From the NCBI GenBank assembly GCA_034436035.1, contig DAOTVW010000110.1:1-32196 (forward strand): 32,196 bases of DNA, read 5' to 3'. The stretch comes from UBA4823 sp034436035 (GTDB lineage: Bacteria > Chloroflexota > Anaerolineae > Anaerolineales > UBA4823). A program made the translations under genes and the position numbers. The notes beneath the pieces are model-generated. The model saw nothing but the letters and a program-made list of their open reading frames with translations, was not told the origin of the DNA and did no database searches. Below are positions 25,430-32,196 of this stretch, one piece after another; the stretch's first letter is position 1; the number at the start of each line of letters is the position of its first letter.

Positions 25430-27833
25430 AATCCAATACCTCGCGAACCTGGAGCAATGCCGCCTTACGAGCCGGTATCAAGCTGGCAAATACACCAATC
25501 AAGATCACCACCACAAACCAAATGATCAAACCGACGAAGGAATAGCGAAAATTCATGCTGGTTTTCAAAACAGCATAAATCACGACCGCTGCCAATAACG
25601 GGCTTGAAAGGAACGAGGTAATCGCACCGAAAATCCAACTCACCACGCTCACCACTAAACCTTCCAATAAGACAATTTTAACCACCGCTTTGTTAGCGGC
25701 GCCGATTGCCCGCAACACTCCAATCTCCCGCGTGCGTTCGAGAATATTTATTCCCAATGAACCGGTCAATCCTAAACTGCCAACGACAGCAAGCACCCCC
25801 GCCATAATTAACAGAACAAATAAAATAATATTAAATACTTGTGTGAACTCGCTAAAGAAGGAATGACGGGTTGTGCTGCTTTCTTTACTCAAGCCCGCAT
25901 TACTAAACCGTTCTTCGAGACGGGTAGCCAATTTATCTTGTATCTCTTGGTTGCTTAGATGATCCGGGGCAGCTAAAACCCTCACCATATCCACCTCGTT
26001 GTGTCGTCCCGTCAAACGAGAAAAAGCACTCGGAGACATATAAATACGTGACCCTGATAAATGTTTGGATACGATGCCAACTACATTAAAACTTTGCTTT
26101 CGATCGCCAACCTTCAGCGTAATTGTATCTCCGACTTTTATTTCCCCTTCATCATTAATTAAATCTTGATTGATGACAACTTGTTGTGCCGATCCTTCCC
26201 CGCTCAACCATGTACCGCTAAGGATATTTGGTCGGATAGTGCGGGCATCAACTGGTAAACCAACAATTTGGATCCCTTGACTTTCACTTCCATCCGGTCG
26301 AACTATTACCCCTTCACTGAGCATCCATCCTTCTGCATAGGCAACACCATCCGTACGAAGTGCTTCTCTTTCAACCGTGGCTCGGTTTGCTCCACCCGGA
26401 ATGGGCAACATCACATCAAATGCCACATATCGTTCTACATCTTGAATTTGTGCGTTCAGTGAAGAATAGGTGCTAAAAGACGCAATGAACATCGCCCCCG
26501 CTAATGTTAATGTAGCTAAGGTAAATGCTAATCGGGATTTTTTGCGAAAGGTATTCCGCAGCGATAGCAATACCGGTGGACTTAATAACCGTATGCGGCT
26601 AAGTAGTTTTTCTAATCGTCCTACACCTTTAATATTGTTTAATCCATATTGATAAATTGCATCGTAGATGGAAATACGTGTACCCGATAAAATTGGGAAA
26701 AGAGCTACACCTAATGGCATGAATAACCCAATTCCAATCTGTAGTAACAGCACATCCCAAGGCAAATTTATCACAGTGACATTAAAATTCAAAAAGTGGG
26801 CAGCAAAGTTAGCCAAACCCCAGCTGCCCAATAAGCCAAACGGGATGGCAAGGATTAATCCAATGACGCCAAAAACAAACACGTTCAAGAAATACATCAC
26901 CATAATTTGCTTTTGAGAAGCACCGATTGCCCTTAATATACCAATCTGTTTCACCTGTTGGACAATGATCGCCGAGACCGTGTTTACCACCAGTCCTCCG
27001 CTCAATAACATTGCCATCACGCTCATGATTTGCAGAATGAGTAGAAATCCATGGATCTGATTATGAGCCCAATGATCACCGGGGTTGGATCCAACACCTG
27101 GAATCCGGGTGCTAAGAACGATATAGCCGGCTGGTTCAATGACGCGGCTTTTGATTTTTTCCGCCACATCTAAAACATACGCTTTATCAATTTTCGAACC
27201 ACTTACCACAATCTCCAGGCGGTTATAAGTTGGCTGCACTCCCATCCAGCGCAAGGTATCCATATTGACAAATCCGGTTGCTTCTCCCATCAAAGCAAAC
27301 GGCATCTCATATACATCATGAGCAATGCCGCTCACCTTTAGTTGAAAAGACCTGCCATCCTCTAATTTCACTTGAACTGAATCGCCCACTTTATACCCTA
27401 ACAATTGCGCCGATTGCCGTTCCAGCACAATCTCTCGCACTTGAGGAGGATATTGTCCTTGTTCAATAGAAAAGCGATTTATTTTTATCTCACTCGCCGG
27501 GGGATATGCATGCAGGCTGATATCCTCAAATTTATTTTTCTTGTTCAATATTTTCGCAGCGAGAATACGGGTTGCTTGAGCCGATTGTACTTCGCGCATA
27601 TTTTCAACGGAATTGGCTAATTCTTTTGGGAAAGGGGATACATACATATAGACATGGGCAGGGTTTCCGTTTTGAAATTGCCCATATAGATCGCGCTGAA
27701 TTATCCTGCCCGCGTTGTAGATCATCCCTAACGCAGCAACCCCAACAGCAATGGATAATATAACTAACAAGGAACGCGTCTTGTTCGTCCAGATATCTTT
27801 GAATATTTTTGTCCAGCGTGCATCAACAATCAT
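25422..27833 (-). CDS. ABC transporter permease with two FtsX repeats
   Basis: 803 residues and about eight membrane helices in two repeats: helix about 20-41, a first extracytoplasmic domain (45-255), helices about 262-284, 315-340 and 360-384; then helix 434-455, a second extracytoplasmic domain (460-660), and helices about 665-690, 718-745 and 765-790. Coupling-helix motifs IGILRAIGAS (297-306) and IGVLRAIGAA (704-713) mark each repeat. This is the LolC/E-like or YxdM/MacB-like exporter family. I place the start at the ATG at 27831-27833, which overlaps the upstream ATPase stop as ATGA, a typical coupling arrangement; a longer reading to 27881 would run further into that gene. Two helix sets in one chain suggest that a single polypeptide makes the whole membrane part. 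Confidence 0.88.
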   Translation of the reverse strand: MIVDARWTKIFKDIWTNKTRSLLVILSIAVGVAALGMIYNAGRIIQRDLYGQFQNGNPAHVYMYVSPFPKELANSVENMREVQSAQATRILAAKILNKKNKFEDISLHAYPPASEIKINRFSIEQGQYPPQVREIVLERQSAQLLGYKVGDSVQVKLEDGRSFQLKVSGIAHDVYEMPFALMGEATGFVNMDTLRWMGVQPTYNRLEIVVSGSKIDKAYVLDVAEKIKSRVIEPAGYIVLSTRIPGVGSNPGDHWAHNQIHGFLLILQIMSVMAMLLSGGLVVNTVSAIIVQQVKQIGILRAIGASQKQIMVMYFLNVFVFGVIGLILAIPFGLLGSWGLANFAAHFLNFNVTVINLPWDVLLLQIGIGLFMPLGVALFPILSGTRISIYDAIYQYGLNNIKGVGRLEKLLSRIRLLSPPVLLSLRNTFRKKSRLAFTLATLTLAGAMFIASFSTYSSLNAQIQDVERYVAFDVMLPIPGGANRATVEREALRTDGVAYAEGWMLSEGVIVRPDGSESQGIQIVGLPVDARTIRPNILSGTWLSGEGSAQQVVINQDLINDEGEIKVGDTITLKVGDRKQSFNVVGIVSKHLSGSRIYMSPSAFSRLTGRHNEVDMVRVLAAPDHLSNQEIQDKLATRLEERFSNAGLSKESSTTRHSFFSEFTQVFNIILFVLLIMAGVLAVVGSLGLTGSLGINILERTREIGVLRAIGAANKAVVKIVLLEGLVVSVVSWIFGAITSFLSSPLLAAVVIYAVLKTSMNFRYSFVGLIIWFVVVILIGVFASLIPARKAALLQVREVLDYE

Positions 27834-28573
27834 TTTTCGTATACCATTCCATCGATCATTTCTACTTTTCTGGTTGCCCATTTCTCAATTCCCCGATCAT
27901 GGGTAACTATTAAAACCGTTTTTCCCCGCTTTGCCAGAGTTGCAAACACATCAAAAATCTCCGCTGCAGTATGTGAATCGAGATTACCGGTTGGTTCATC
28001 CGCCACAATCAAAGCTGGATCATTCGCTAAAGCCCTCGCAATCGCTACCCGTTGTTGTTGCCCACCCGAGATTTTCGCCGGTATTTTGAAGGCGTGTTCT
28101 TTAATTCCGACCAAATCGAGCAACTCTAAAGCCCGTTCCCGCCGTTCTATTGGGGTAAGAAAATGCTGCAAGTCCATAGCGATTTTTACATTGTCAAGCA
28201 AATTCAAAGTGGGCAAAAGTTGAAAGAATTGAAATACAACTCCAAGATTTCGACCGCGCCATTTTGTTTTCTGCTCTTCCGAAAGGGAATGCACTGCTTC
28301 GCCCCGAAAAAAAATTTCGCCCGATGTTATCGTGTCGATGCCGGTGATCAAATTTATCAGTGTTGATTTTCCTGCACCAGATTTTCCCACAATAGCGACG
28401 AATTCAGCAGGATATAACTTTAAGTTAACTCCACGCAGGGCATGAGTAACACCAGCCGGTGTGTGATAGTCTTTATATAAATTACGAACCTCTAAAACAA
28501 GGTAATCCGTTTGATCCGTATCTATTGTACTGGTCAGGCTATTTTCAGATTGAGTTACCTCAAATAAATCCAT
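27830..28573 (-). CDS. ABC transporter ATP-binding protein, MacB/LolD type (first of two)
   Basis: 247 residues with Walker A GKSGAGKS (63-70), Q-loop VVFQFFQLLPTL, signature ISGGQQQR (168-175), Walker B LIVADE (188-193) and switch His225 in VTHDRGI. It is the first gene of the exporter operon and its TGA overlaps the permease ATG. Compared with its paralogue at 24674-25429 it has Ser in place of Thr at the end of Walker A, and Ile for Leu at the start of the signature; both changes are tolerated in the family, so both sites should be active. The 25 residues before the core are acidic and polar. No strong promoter is visible in the 149 bases upstream, only a weak TATGAT on the minus strand. 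The ATG has no clear ribosome site. Confidence 0.9.
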   Translation of the reverse strand: MDLFEVTQSENSLTSTIDTDQTDYLVLEVRNLYKDYHTPAGVTHALRGVNLKLYPAEFVAIVGKSGAGKSTLINLITGIDTITSGEIFFRGEAVHSLSEEQKTKWRGRNLGVVFQFFQLLPTLNLLDNVKIAMDLQHFLTPIERRERALELLDLVGIKEHAFKIPAKISGGQQQRVAIARALANDPALIVADEPTGNLDSHTAAEIFDVFATLAKRGKTVLIVTHDRGIEKWATRKVEMIDGMVYEK

Positions 28574-28656
28574 ATCGTTTTCAATTCTTTTTTGATGTTC
28601 ATTTACAAACCTTCATCATACCTCACAATGACCATTTCTAGTGTTAGATTTCAGTT

Positions 28657-28701
28657 AAAAAAGGATAAAAGTGGCTATCACTCATGAGGTGAAAGCCACT
28701 T
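28657..28701 (-). terminator. Rho-independent terminator after the glycerol-3-phosphate dehydrogenase gene
   Basis: Arms AGCCACTT (28701-28694, as plus-strand complement) and AAGTGGCT (28669-28676) pair perfectly, with an inner TCAC/GTGA stem extending the hairpin. On the minus strand it is followed by TTTATCCTTTTTT. It starts 21 bases after the stop codon at 28723 and should insulate the exporter operon from read-through. Confidence 0.8.
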
Positions 28702-28722
28702 ACTATATTTCTTTATCAACTA

Positions 28723-30351
28723 CTACCGATTCAAAGCTGGGCGAAAGCGTTGTATGTAATTGCGATATGCTGCGATCTCTTCTTCTATGCGCTCATGCGG
28801 CCACCCCGCTATTTCCCCCGCAACTTGAGCAGTTTTTTCAACTACATCCAATCCAACCCGATTGTTATAAGCGGTGAGTGAGCGACGAAGTAGAATATCG
28901 CGTACCGTCTCTGCCATCTCATTTTGGAGGGCAAAAGCTACTTCTGCTGCGATCATCGGATCGGTTGGACTTAGACGTTCAGCTAACCGACCATCTTTCT
29001 GTATAAGTTGGCGGATTTCCTCGGCTCGAACGCCATAAATCGCCAGCAAATGTTGCGCGGTTTCAGGATCTAATCCGCTCTGATTGAGGAATTGATTACG
29101 AAACTCTTTATAACTACCATCCCCTGCGCCAGGTAGAGGCACCTGCATGGTTTTGCATTCCACTCTTGGCTTATTAAGTTTTTTGAAAATCATGTCAACA
29201 CACTGCTGGGCTAGGTTGCGAAAGGTGGTTAATTTTCCACCGATAATCGATATCAGTCCTTCTACTTCAGGCGCATGGTCATAGATGATATGACGTCGCG
29301 TAACCGCCCCCGCTTTTTTATCTCCCGTGTAGGGTAAAGGACGAACACCAGAGTAAGAGTAGAGGACTTTTTGCGGAGTTAAATTGGCACTCGGAATGAC
29401 CTGATTCGTCTCATTTACCAAATAGTTCATCTCATCGTCATCCATCACTACTTGATCCAAATCACCATGATAATGAAAATCGGTGGTGCCAATCAACAAC
29501 CGACCTGTCCATGGTATGATGAACATGGGTCTTCCATCTGAACGAGCTTCGAAATAGATCGCCATTTTTGGCGCGCCGGGGAATTGCTCTACCACAATAT
29601 GACTGCCTTTTGTCCCTCCTATCATTCGTTTAACTGGTTTCCCAAGGCCTTTTAACACTTCATCTACCCAAGGCCCACCAACATTAATCACCAGAGGAGC
29701 ACGTACTGTATAAGTCTTGTTATCCAATAAATCAGTGAATTCAACCCCTTTTACCACATTCCCATCCACCAGAAAACGATCCACCCGCGCATAATTGATA
29801 AATGTGGCTCCGTTTTCCACTGCCGATAACATGTTTTCGATGGATAATCGTTCGGCATATTCCACTTGGCAATCATAGTACATTGCCGCGCCGCTCAACC
29901 CATTAGGGTTTAACCCGCCCACTTTTTCATAAACCTGTTTTTCGGAATAGATATGGTGATGATCGAGGGATTTATCATAGGAAAGGACATCATAGAGGAT
30001 CATTCCTAACCGCAAAATTAATGGACCGCGTTGGTTTTGTTTGTAAAATGGGACCACTAAGGGTAATGGTTTTACCAAGTGCGGTGCATTCTTCAATAGT
30101 CTTTCTCGTTCAGCAAGCGACTCACGCACCAGATAAAACTCAAAATATTCTAAATAACGCAAACCGCCATGGATCAAGCGTGTATTCCAAGCCGATGTTG
30201 CGCAGGCAATATCCTCTTTTTCTAAGACTAATACCTTCAATCCGCGCATAGCAGCATCGCGGGCAATTCCACTACCATTTATTCCTGCCCCAATCACAAT
30301 GACATCCCAATTGGATTGAAGCATATGTTCATCAATTGGATGAATCCGCAT
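28723..30351 (-). CDS. glpD: FAD-dependent glycerol-3-phosphate dehydrogenase
   Basis: 542 residues. The N-terminal FAD-binding motif is GAGINGSG (21-28), followed by LEKEDIACATSAWNTRLIHGGLRYLE, the GlpA/GlpD signature region, with ASAWN-type residues where E. coli has SSRSTK. A DAO-type middle domain and the C-terminal GlpD cap (about 390-530, ending EEIAAYRNYIQRF) complete it. The enzyme oxidises sn-glycerol 3-phosphate to dihydroxyacetone phosphate at the membrane and reduces quinone. Length and the lack of adjacent glpB or glpC favour the aerobic GlpD form over GlpA. GGAGG lies 8 bases before the ATG at 30349-30351. A CRP-like palindrome lies 72 bases upstream and a terminator follows. 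Confidence 0.92.
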   Translation of the reverse strand: MRIHPIDEHMLQSNWDVIVIGAGINGSGIARDAAMRGLKVLVLEKEDIACATSAWNTRLIHGGLRYLEYFEFYLVRESLAERERLLKNAPHLVKPLPLVVPFYKQNQRGPLILRLGMILYDVLSYDKSLDHHHIYSEKQVYEKVGGLNPNGLSGAAMYYDCQVEYAERLSIENMLSAVENGATFINYARVDRFLVDGNVVKGVEFTDLLDNKTYTVRAPLVINVGGPWVDEVLKGLGKPVKRMIGGTKGSHIVVEQFPGAPKMAIYFEARSDGRPMFIIPWTGRLLIGTTDFHYHGDLDQVVMDDDEMNYLVNETNQVIPSANLTPQKVLYSYSGVRPLPYTGDKKAGAVTRRHIIYDHAPEVEGLISIIGGKLTTFRNLAQQCVDMIFKKLNKPRVECKTMQVPLPGAGDGSYKEFRNQFLNQSGLDPETAQHLLAIYGVRAEEIRQLIQKDGRLAERLSPTDPMIAAEVAFALQNEMAETVRDILLRRSLTAYNNRVGLDVVEKTAQVAGEIAGWPHERIEEEIAAYRNYIQRFRPALNR

Positions 30352-30422
30352 AGTTCGTCCTCCAAATGTTTTAATTTTATATATCTATTTTACCCCCTAA
30401 AGTGAATTAGTGTTTGTTCAAT

Positions 30423-30440
30423 TTGTGTAATTATTCACAA
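30423..30440. promoter_or_regulatory. CRP/FNR-family-like palindrome upstream of glpD
   Basis: TTGTG and CACAA flank eight bases. Read on the minus strand the core is TGTGA, six bases, ACACA, one mismatch from the E. coli CRP consensus TGTGA-N6-TCACA. It lies between the rarD stop (30449) and the glpD start (30351). Possible -10 strings TAAAAT and TATAAA lie between it and the gene. No CRP-family regulator is encoded in the window. Confidence 0.45.
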
Positions 30441-30448
30441 TATTTCGA

Positions 30449-31336
30449 CTACTTATAGACAACAACTGCTTGACGGTGCGCCACCAATTCCTGCGCTGAG
30501 AATATCCCTAATGCTACCCAAATGAGAACAAAACCGATCAGTCGATGAGGCGAAAAAGGTTCGTGAAAGACAAAAACACCTAAGAGAAATTGGCAAGTAG
30601 GGGTAACATATTGCAAAAAACCTAGCGCCCAAAGTGGGATCATACGCACTGCATTCCCAAACAGTAAGAGCGGTACCACTGTTAATATTCCCGTAAAAAT
30701 GAGAAGAATATTTACCATACTTGTTGTGTGAAAGATCACCCCCTCACCAATCATATTCATTATTATCAAGTAACCAAAGGCGAGCGGAAAAATCGTCATT
30801 GTCTCTAAGGTTAATCCCTGCAATGAGTTTAGTGGCGCAACTTTTTTCACCAATCCATATAATCCAAAGGAAAACGCCAATACCAAACCGATCCATGGTA
30901 AAGCATGAGATTGGAAGGCAAGATAGAGCACCCCTAAGGTTGCCAATCCCACTGGAATCCACTTTGACCAATGCAATTCTTCTCTCAAGAAGAGGACACC
31001 TAACACGACATTGAGTAAGGGGTTGATAAAATATCCCAAACTGGTTTCAACCACATGCCCATGATTGACCCCCCATACATAAACCCCCCAATTAATGGCT
31101 AATAAACTGCCAGCCACAGCATAAGTGACCAGGATTTTCCAATGAGTAATCAGCCTGAATATTATCCGCCATTCACGACGAACGGCATTAATGATTACTA
31201 TTAATAAAAAAGACCATACAAACCGATGCGCTAAAATTTGTACGGATGGTACTACTTCGATTAGCTTGAAATAAAGAGGGAAAAAGCCCCATATCAAATA
31301 AGCCGTCAATCCATACAATAACCCTTTTCGATTCAT
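30449..31336 (-). CDS. rarD: RarD/EamA-family membrane transporter (drug/metabolite superfamily)
   Basis: 295 residues with about ten membrane helices, the normal RarD size and topology. The N-terminal GLLYGLTAYLIWGFFPLYFK and the stretch ETSLGYFINPLLNVVLG are family hallmarks; the second EamA repeat ends with LQYVTPTCQFLLGVFVFHEPF. RarD proteins are called chloramphenicol-sensitivity proteins from an early report, but the natural substrate is unknown; relatives move amino acids and other metabolites. AGGG lies some nine bases before the ATG at 31334-31336. It stands 97 bases upstream of glpD with no terminator between, so read-through is possible, but the CRP-like site suggests that glpD also has its own control. 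Confidence 0.88.
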   Translation of the reverse strand: MNRKGLLYGLTAYLIWGFFPLYFKLIEVVPSVQILAHRFVWSFLLIVIINAVRREWRIIFRLITHWKILVTYAVAGSLLAINWGVYVWGVNHGHVVETSLGYFINPLLNVVLGVLFLREELHWSKWIPVGLATLGVLYLAFQSHALPWIGLVLAFSFGLYGLVKKVAPLNSLQGLTLETMTIFPLAFGYLIIMNMIGEGVIFHTTSMVNILLIFTGILTVVPLLLFGNAVRMIPLWALGFLQYVTPTCQFLLGVFVFHEPFSPHRLIGFVLIWVALGIFSAQELVAHRQAVVVYK

Positions 31337-31370
31337 CCCATTTACCCTGATCCAATTTTAATAAGTCAGA

Positions 31371-31398
31371 TTAAAAAAATCCCTGCTGAGAAAGCAGG
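31371..31398 (-). terminator. Rho-independent terminator behind the tRNA 3' fragment
   Basis: On the minus strand CCTGCT pairs with AGCAGG around a five-base loop (31398-31382), followed by a run of seven T (31379-31373). It lies 16 bases beyond the tRNA discriminator base, as a terminator of the original tRNA gene would, and upstream of rarD. Confidence 0.75.
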
Positions 31399-31414
31399 TG
31401 ATGTTACTATAAAA

Positions 31415-31451
31415 TGACCCGTGCAGGACTCGAACCTGCAACCAACTGATT
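31415..31451 (-). tRNA. tRNA 3'-half fragment (no 5' half), probable integration-site scar
   Basis: On the minus strand: anticodon-stem 3' strand TCAGT (31449-31445), variable loop TGGTT, T-stem GCAGG (31439-31435), T-loop TTCGAGT, T-stem CCTGC (31427-31423), acceptor strand ACGGGTC (31422-31416) and discriminator A (31415). No encoded CCA. The expected partners, ACTGA for the anticodon stem and GACCCGT for the acceptor 5' strand, are not found in the following bases, and no D-arm is seen. The segment AATCAGTTGGTTGCAGG resembles the 3' half of bacterial tRNA-Lys, so the break seems to fall in the anticodon loop. It cannot be a working tRNA. Best read as the displaced 3' end of a tRNA gene at one end of an integrated element. 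Confidence 0.8.
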
Positions 31452-31787
31452 TGCACAAATAGGAACAGAACTGGTGGCAGGCAAATCCTTTACGAGCGTA
31501 AAACGATTAGCTATTAATGTACCTCTTTGAAAAATCAATCCGTATTCTCAAAGAAAGCATTATACCAGAAATGATTGTTTCTCCTTATGAAAGGATTGCC
31601 TTTAAATGACTAGGTTTGAAAGACTTCCTTGAATTGAAATGCGTAACTTTATCACAAGATTCGGTTATACAACTGAAAAGCGGTATTTAAAGAGGTAATC
31701 CCATCATCATAGGCTTTGTGTGTGTTAACGAACCGTCCATAAATATTACCCGAATGCACAAATAGCGCCGTCATTCGTTTATTCGTG

Positions 31788-31801
31788 GTCCATTCGTGGA
31801 C
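31788..31801. repeat. TTCG-tetraloop hairpin within ATTCGTGG-type short repeats
   Basis: GTCCA, TTCG, TGGAC: an exact five-base-pair stem with a UUCG-type loop. It overlaps a cluster of near-repeats, CATTCGT (31772-31778), TATTCGTGG (31780-31788) and CCATTCGTGGAC (31790-31801). It may be a small dispersed repeat or a structured RNA piece. Confidence 0.5.
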
Positions 31802-31921
31802 AGTTTTCGTAGCAAATCGCCAGCACAACTTGTGGTGGTAGGTAATTCCATAAATAGTTTATTCGATGCACATAACATAAAGTTCGCGCTGTCGTCTTCC
31901 TTACAATGAAAACGATCCTGG

Positions 31922-32086
31922 TTATTTTGTAAATCCTGTCGATATCATGTCATAGAACATGTTCAAGTTGACCAATTCGCTGAGCAACAATATCTGGTGA
32001 TAATAGAGTGTTGAAAAATATTCTACTATAGTAACAACTCCAATATAGCCTGAATTTCCACCATTGATGCCTCCTCCGATTCCCAT
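31922..32086 (-). CDS. Doubtful small ORF, 54 residues, glycine-rich N-terminus
   Basis: Reading from the ATG at 32084-32086 gives MGIGGGINGGNSGYIG followed by a mixed hydrophobic sequence and ending ...TGFTK. AAGGGAG lies eight bases before the ATG, which is the only positive sign, but those same bases form part of a plus-strand terminator hairpin. No family is recognised and the composition after residue 20 is not clearly protein-like. The frame stays open upstream to the window edge. It could equally be non-coding. Confidence 0.2.
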   Translation of the reverse strand: MGIGGGINGGNSGYIGVVTIVEYFSTLYYHQILLLSELVNLNMFYDMISTGFTK

Positions 32087-32093
32087 CGACAAA

Positions 32094-32130
32094 TCTCCCT
32101 TGATTATGGTTGGGAGACTTTTTGTGTTTT
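32094..32130 (+). terminator. Rho-independent terminator on the plus strand
   Basis: TCTCCC (32094-32099), a 12-base loop and GGGAGA (32112-32117), followed by CTTTTTGTGTTTT. No plus-strand gene is recognised upstream, so the transcript it ends may be a small RNA or part of the putative element. Confidence 0.55.
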
Positions 32131-32196
32131 GAAACCAACCGCGGACAGGACTTTTACAATCCGTCAGCAACAACCGAGTAGTACGGTGGAGCAAGG

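Larger units (their letters stand above)
31457..32196. other. Gene-poor region to the window edge, possible end of an integrated element
   Basis: No convincing protein gene was found over some 740 bases, in contrast to the tight coding of the rest of the window. It contains TTTACG-AG-CGTAAA (31489-31502), clustered TTCGT-type short repeats at 31772-31802, a GTCCA-TTCG-TGGAC hairpin, a plus-strand terminator near 32094-32130 and one doubtful small open frame. It begins directly where the tRNA fragment loses its match. Confidence 0.45.

Noticed and set aside
25422..27881. Longer permease start at 27881
   Set aside because: It runs 52 bases into the upstream ATPase gene; the ATGA overlap at 27830-27833 is the normal coupling arrangement and the first helix starts soon after.
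31415..31480. A functional tRNA-Cys (the loop as it stands would read GCA at the anticodon place)
   Set aside because: The anticodon stem does not pair (TCAGT faces TATTT), there is no D-arm, and no acceptor 5' strand GACCCGT follows.
31415..31900. tmRNA 3' end
   Set aside because: tmRNA needs a GGGG-type 5' acceptor strand with a G-U identity pair and a tag reading frame; the acceptor strand here is ACGGGTC and no tag sequence ending in Ala-Ala is seen.
31922..32194. 90-residue minus-strand ORF at the right edge as a real gene
   Set aside because: Its middle is a translation of the terminator hairpin, it has no recognised similarity and begins at a TTG by the window edge; only the inner ATG form was kept, at low confidence.
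1..32196. CRISPR arrays, insertion sequences, toxin-antitoxin or defence genes, and in-frame Sec TGA codons
   Set aside because: No regular repeat-spacer pattern, transposase, or defence-type protein was seen, and no gene here shows a TGA interrupting a conserved frame despite selA being present.

Overview
The window reads as a piece of chromosome from a free-living bacterium, most likely a member of the Chloroflexota (Anaerolineae-like). That is an inference from gene content and style: moderate-to-low GC, a bi-domain-type MDR oxidoreductase, a DUF3417-type glucan phosphorylase, a LutB-LutC fusion, a single-chain CydDC, a short-Q-loop CydA, and many MacB/FtsX-type ABC systems. No 16S or other phylogenetic marker is present, so the assignment is tentative. 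Nearly all of it is coding, mostly on the minus strand, and it looks like core or housekeeping chromosome rather than a defence or mobile island. The exception is the last ~780 bases.

Layout. 1-1912 (minus): an M20 metallopeptidase followed by a zinc-type alcohol-dehydrogenase-like oxidoreductase cut by the window edge. 2136-4169 (plus): a strong sigma70-like promoter driving an FtsX/DevC-type permease and its ATPase. 4192-10668 (minus): a respiratory operon in the order rrf2, cydA, cydB, cydDC, that is, an Fe-S-type Rrf2 regulator, both subunits of a bd-type oxidase and its assembly transporter. 10792-13518 (minus): alpha-glucan phosphorylase and a UPF0316 membrane protein. 13828-16945 (plus): lactate utilisation genes lutA and a fused lutBC, then a small 2[4Fe-4S] ferredoxin. 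17016-21174 (minus): an apparent four-gene operon of small membrane protein, selA, M24 aminopeptidase and tsaD, with a good promoter at 21250-21278. 21460-23721 (plus): maeB-type malic enzyme with a C-terminal phosphotransacetylase-like domain. 23718-28573 (minus): an ATPase / tandem-FtsX permease / ATPase exporter operon, then a PilZ protein. 28723-31336 (minus): aerobic-type glycerol-3-phosphate dehydrogenase and a RarD/EamA transporter, with terminators.

Functionally the region joins central carbon and energy metabolism: glycerol-3-phosphate and lactate oxidation feeding electrons to quinone, malate to pyruvate, glycogen mobilisation, and bd-oxidase respiration under what may be redox or nitric-oxide control. 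SelA suggests selenocysteine use, although no selB, selC or selD lies here.

The most notable structural signal is at 31415-31451: a minus-strand tRNA 3' half (T-arm, acceptor 3' strand and discriminator, followed by a terminator) with no matching 5' half. This is the usual scar of an integrative element at a tRNA gene. The gene-poor DNA to its right, which continues past the window, may be the end of that element. I did not find a convincing wholly new system in the window. The fused LutBC, the ATPase-permease-ATPase operon, the palindromes upstream of rrf2 and the ferredoxin gene, and the tRNA scar deserve the closest look.
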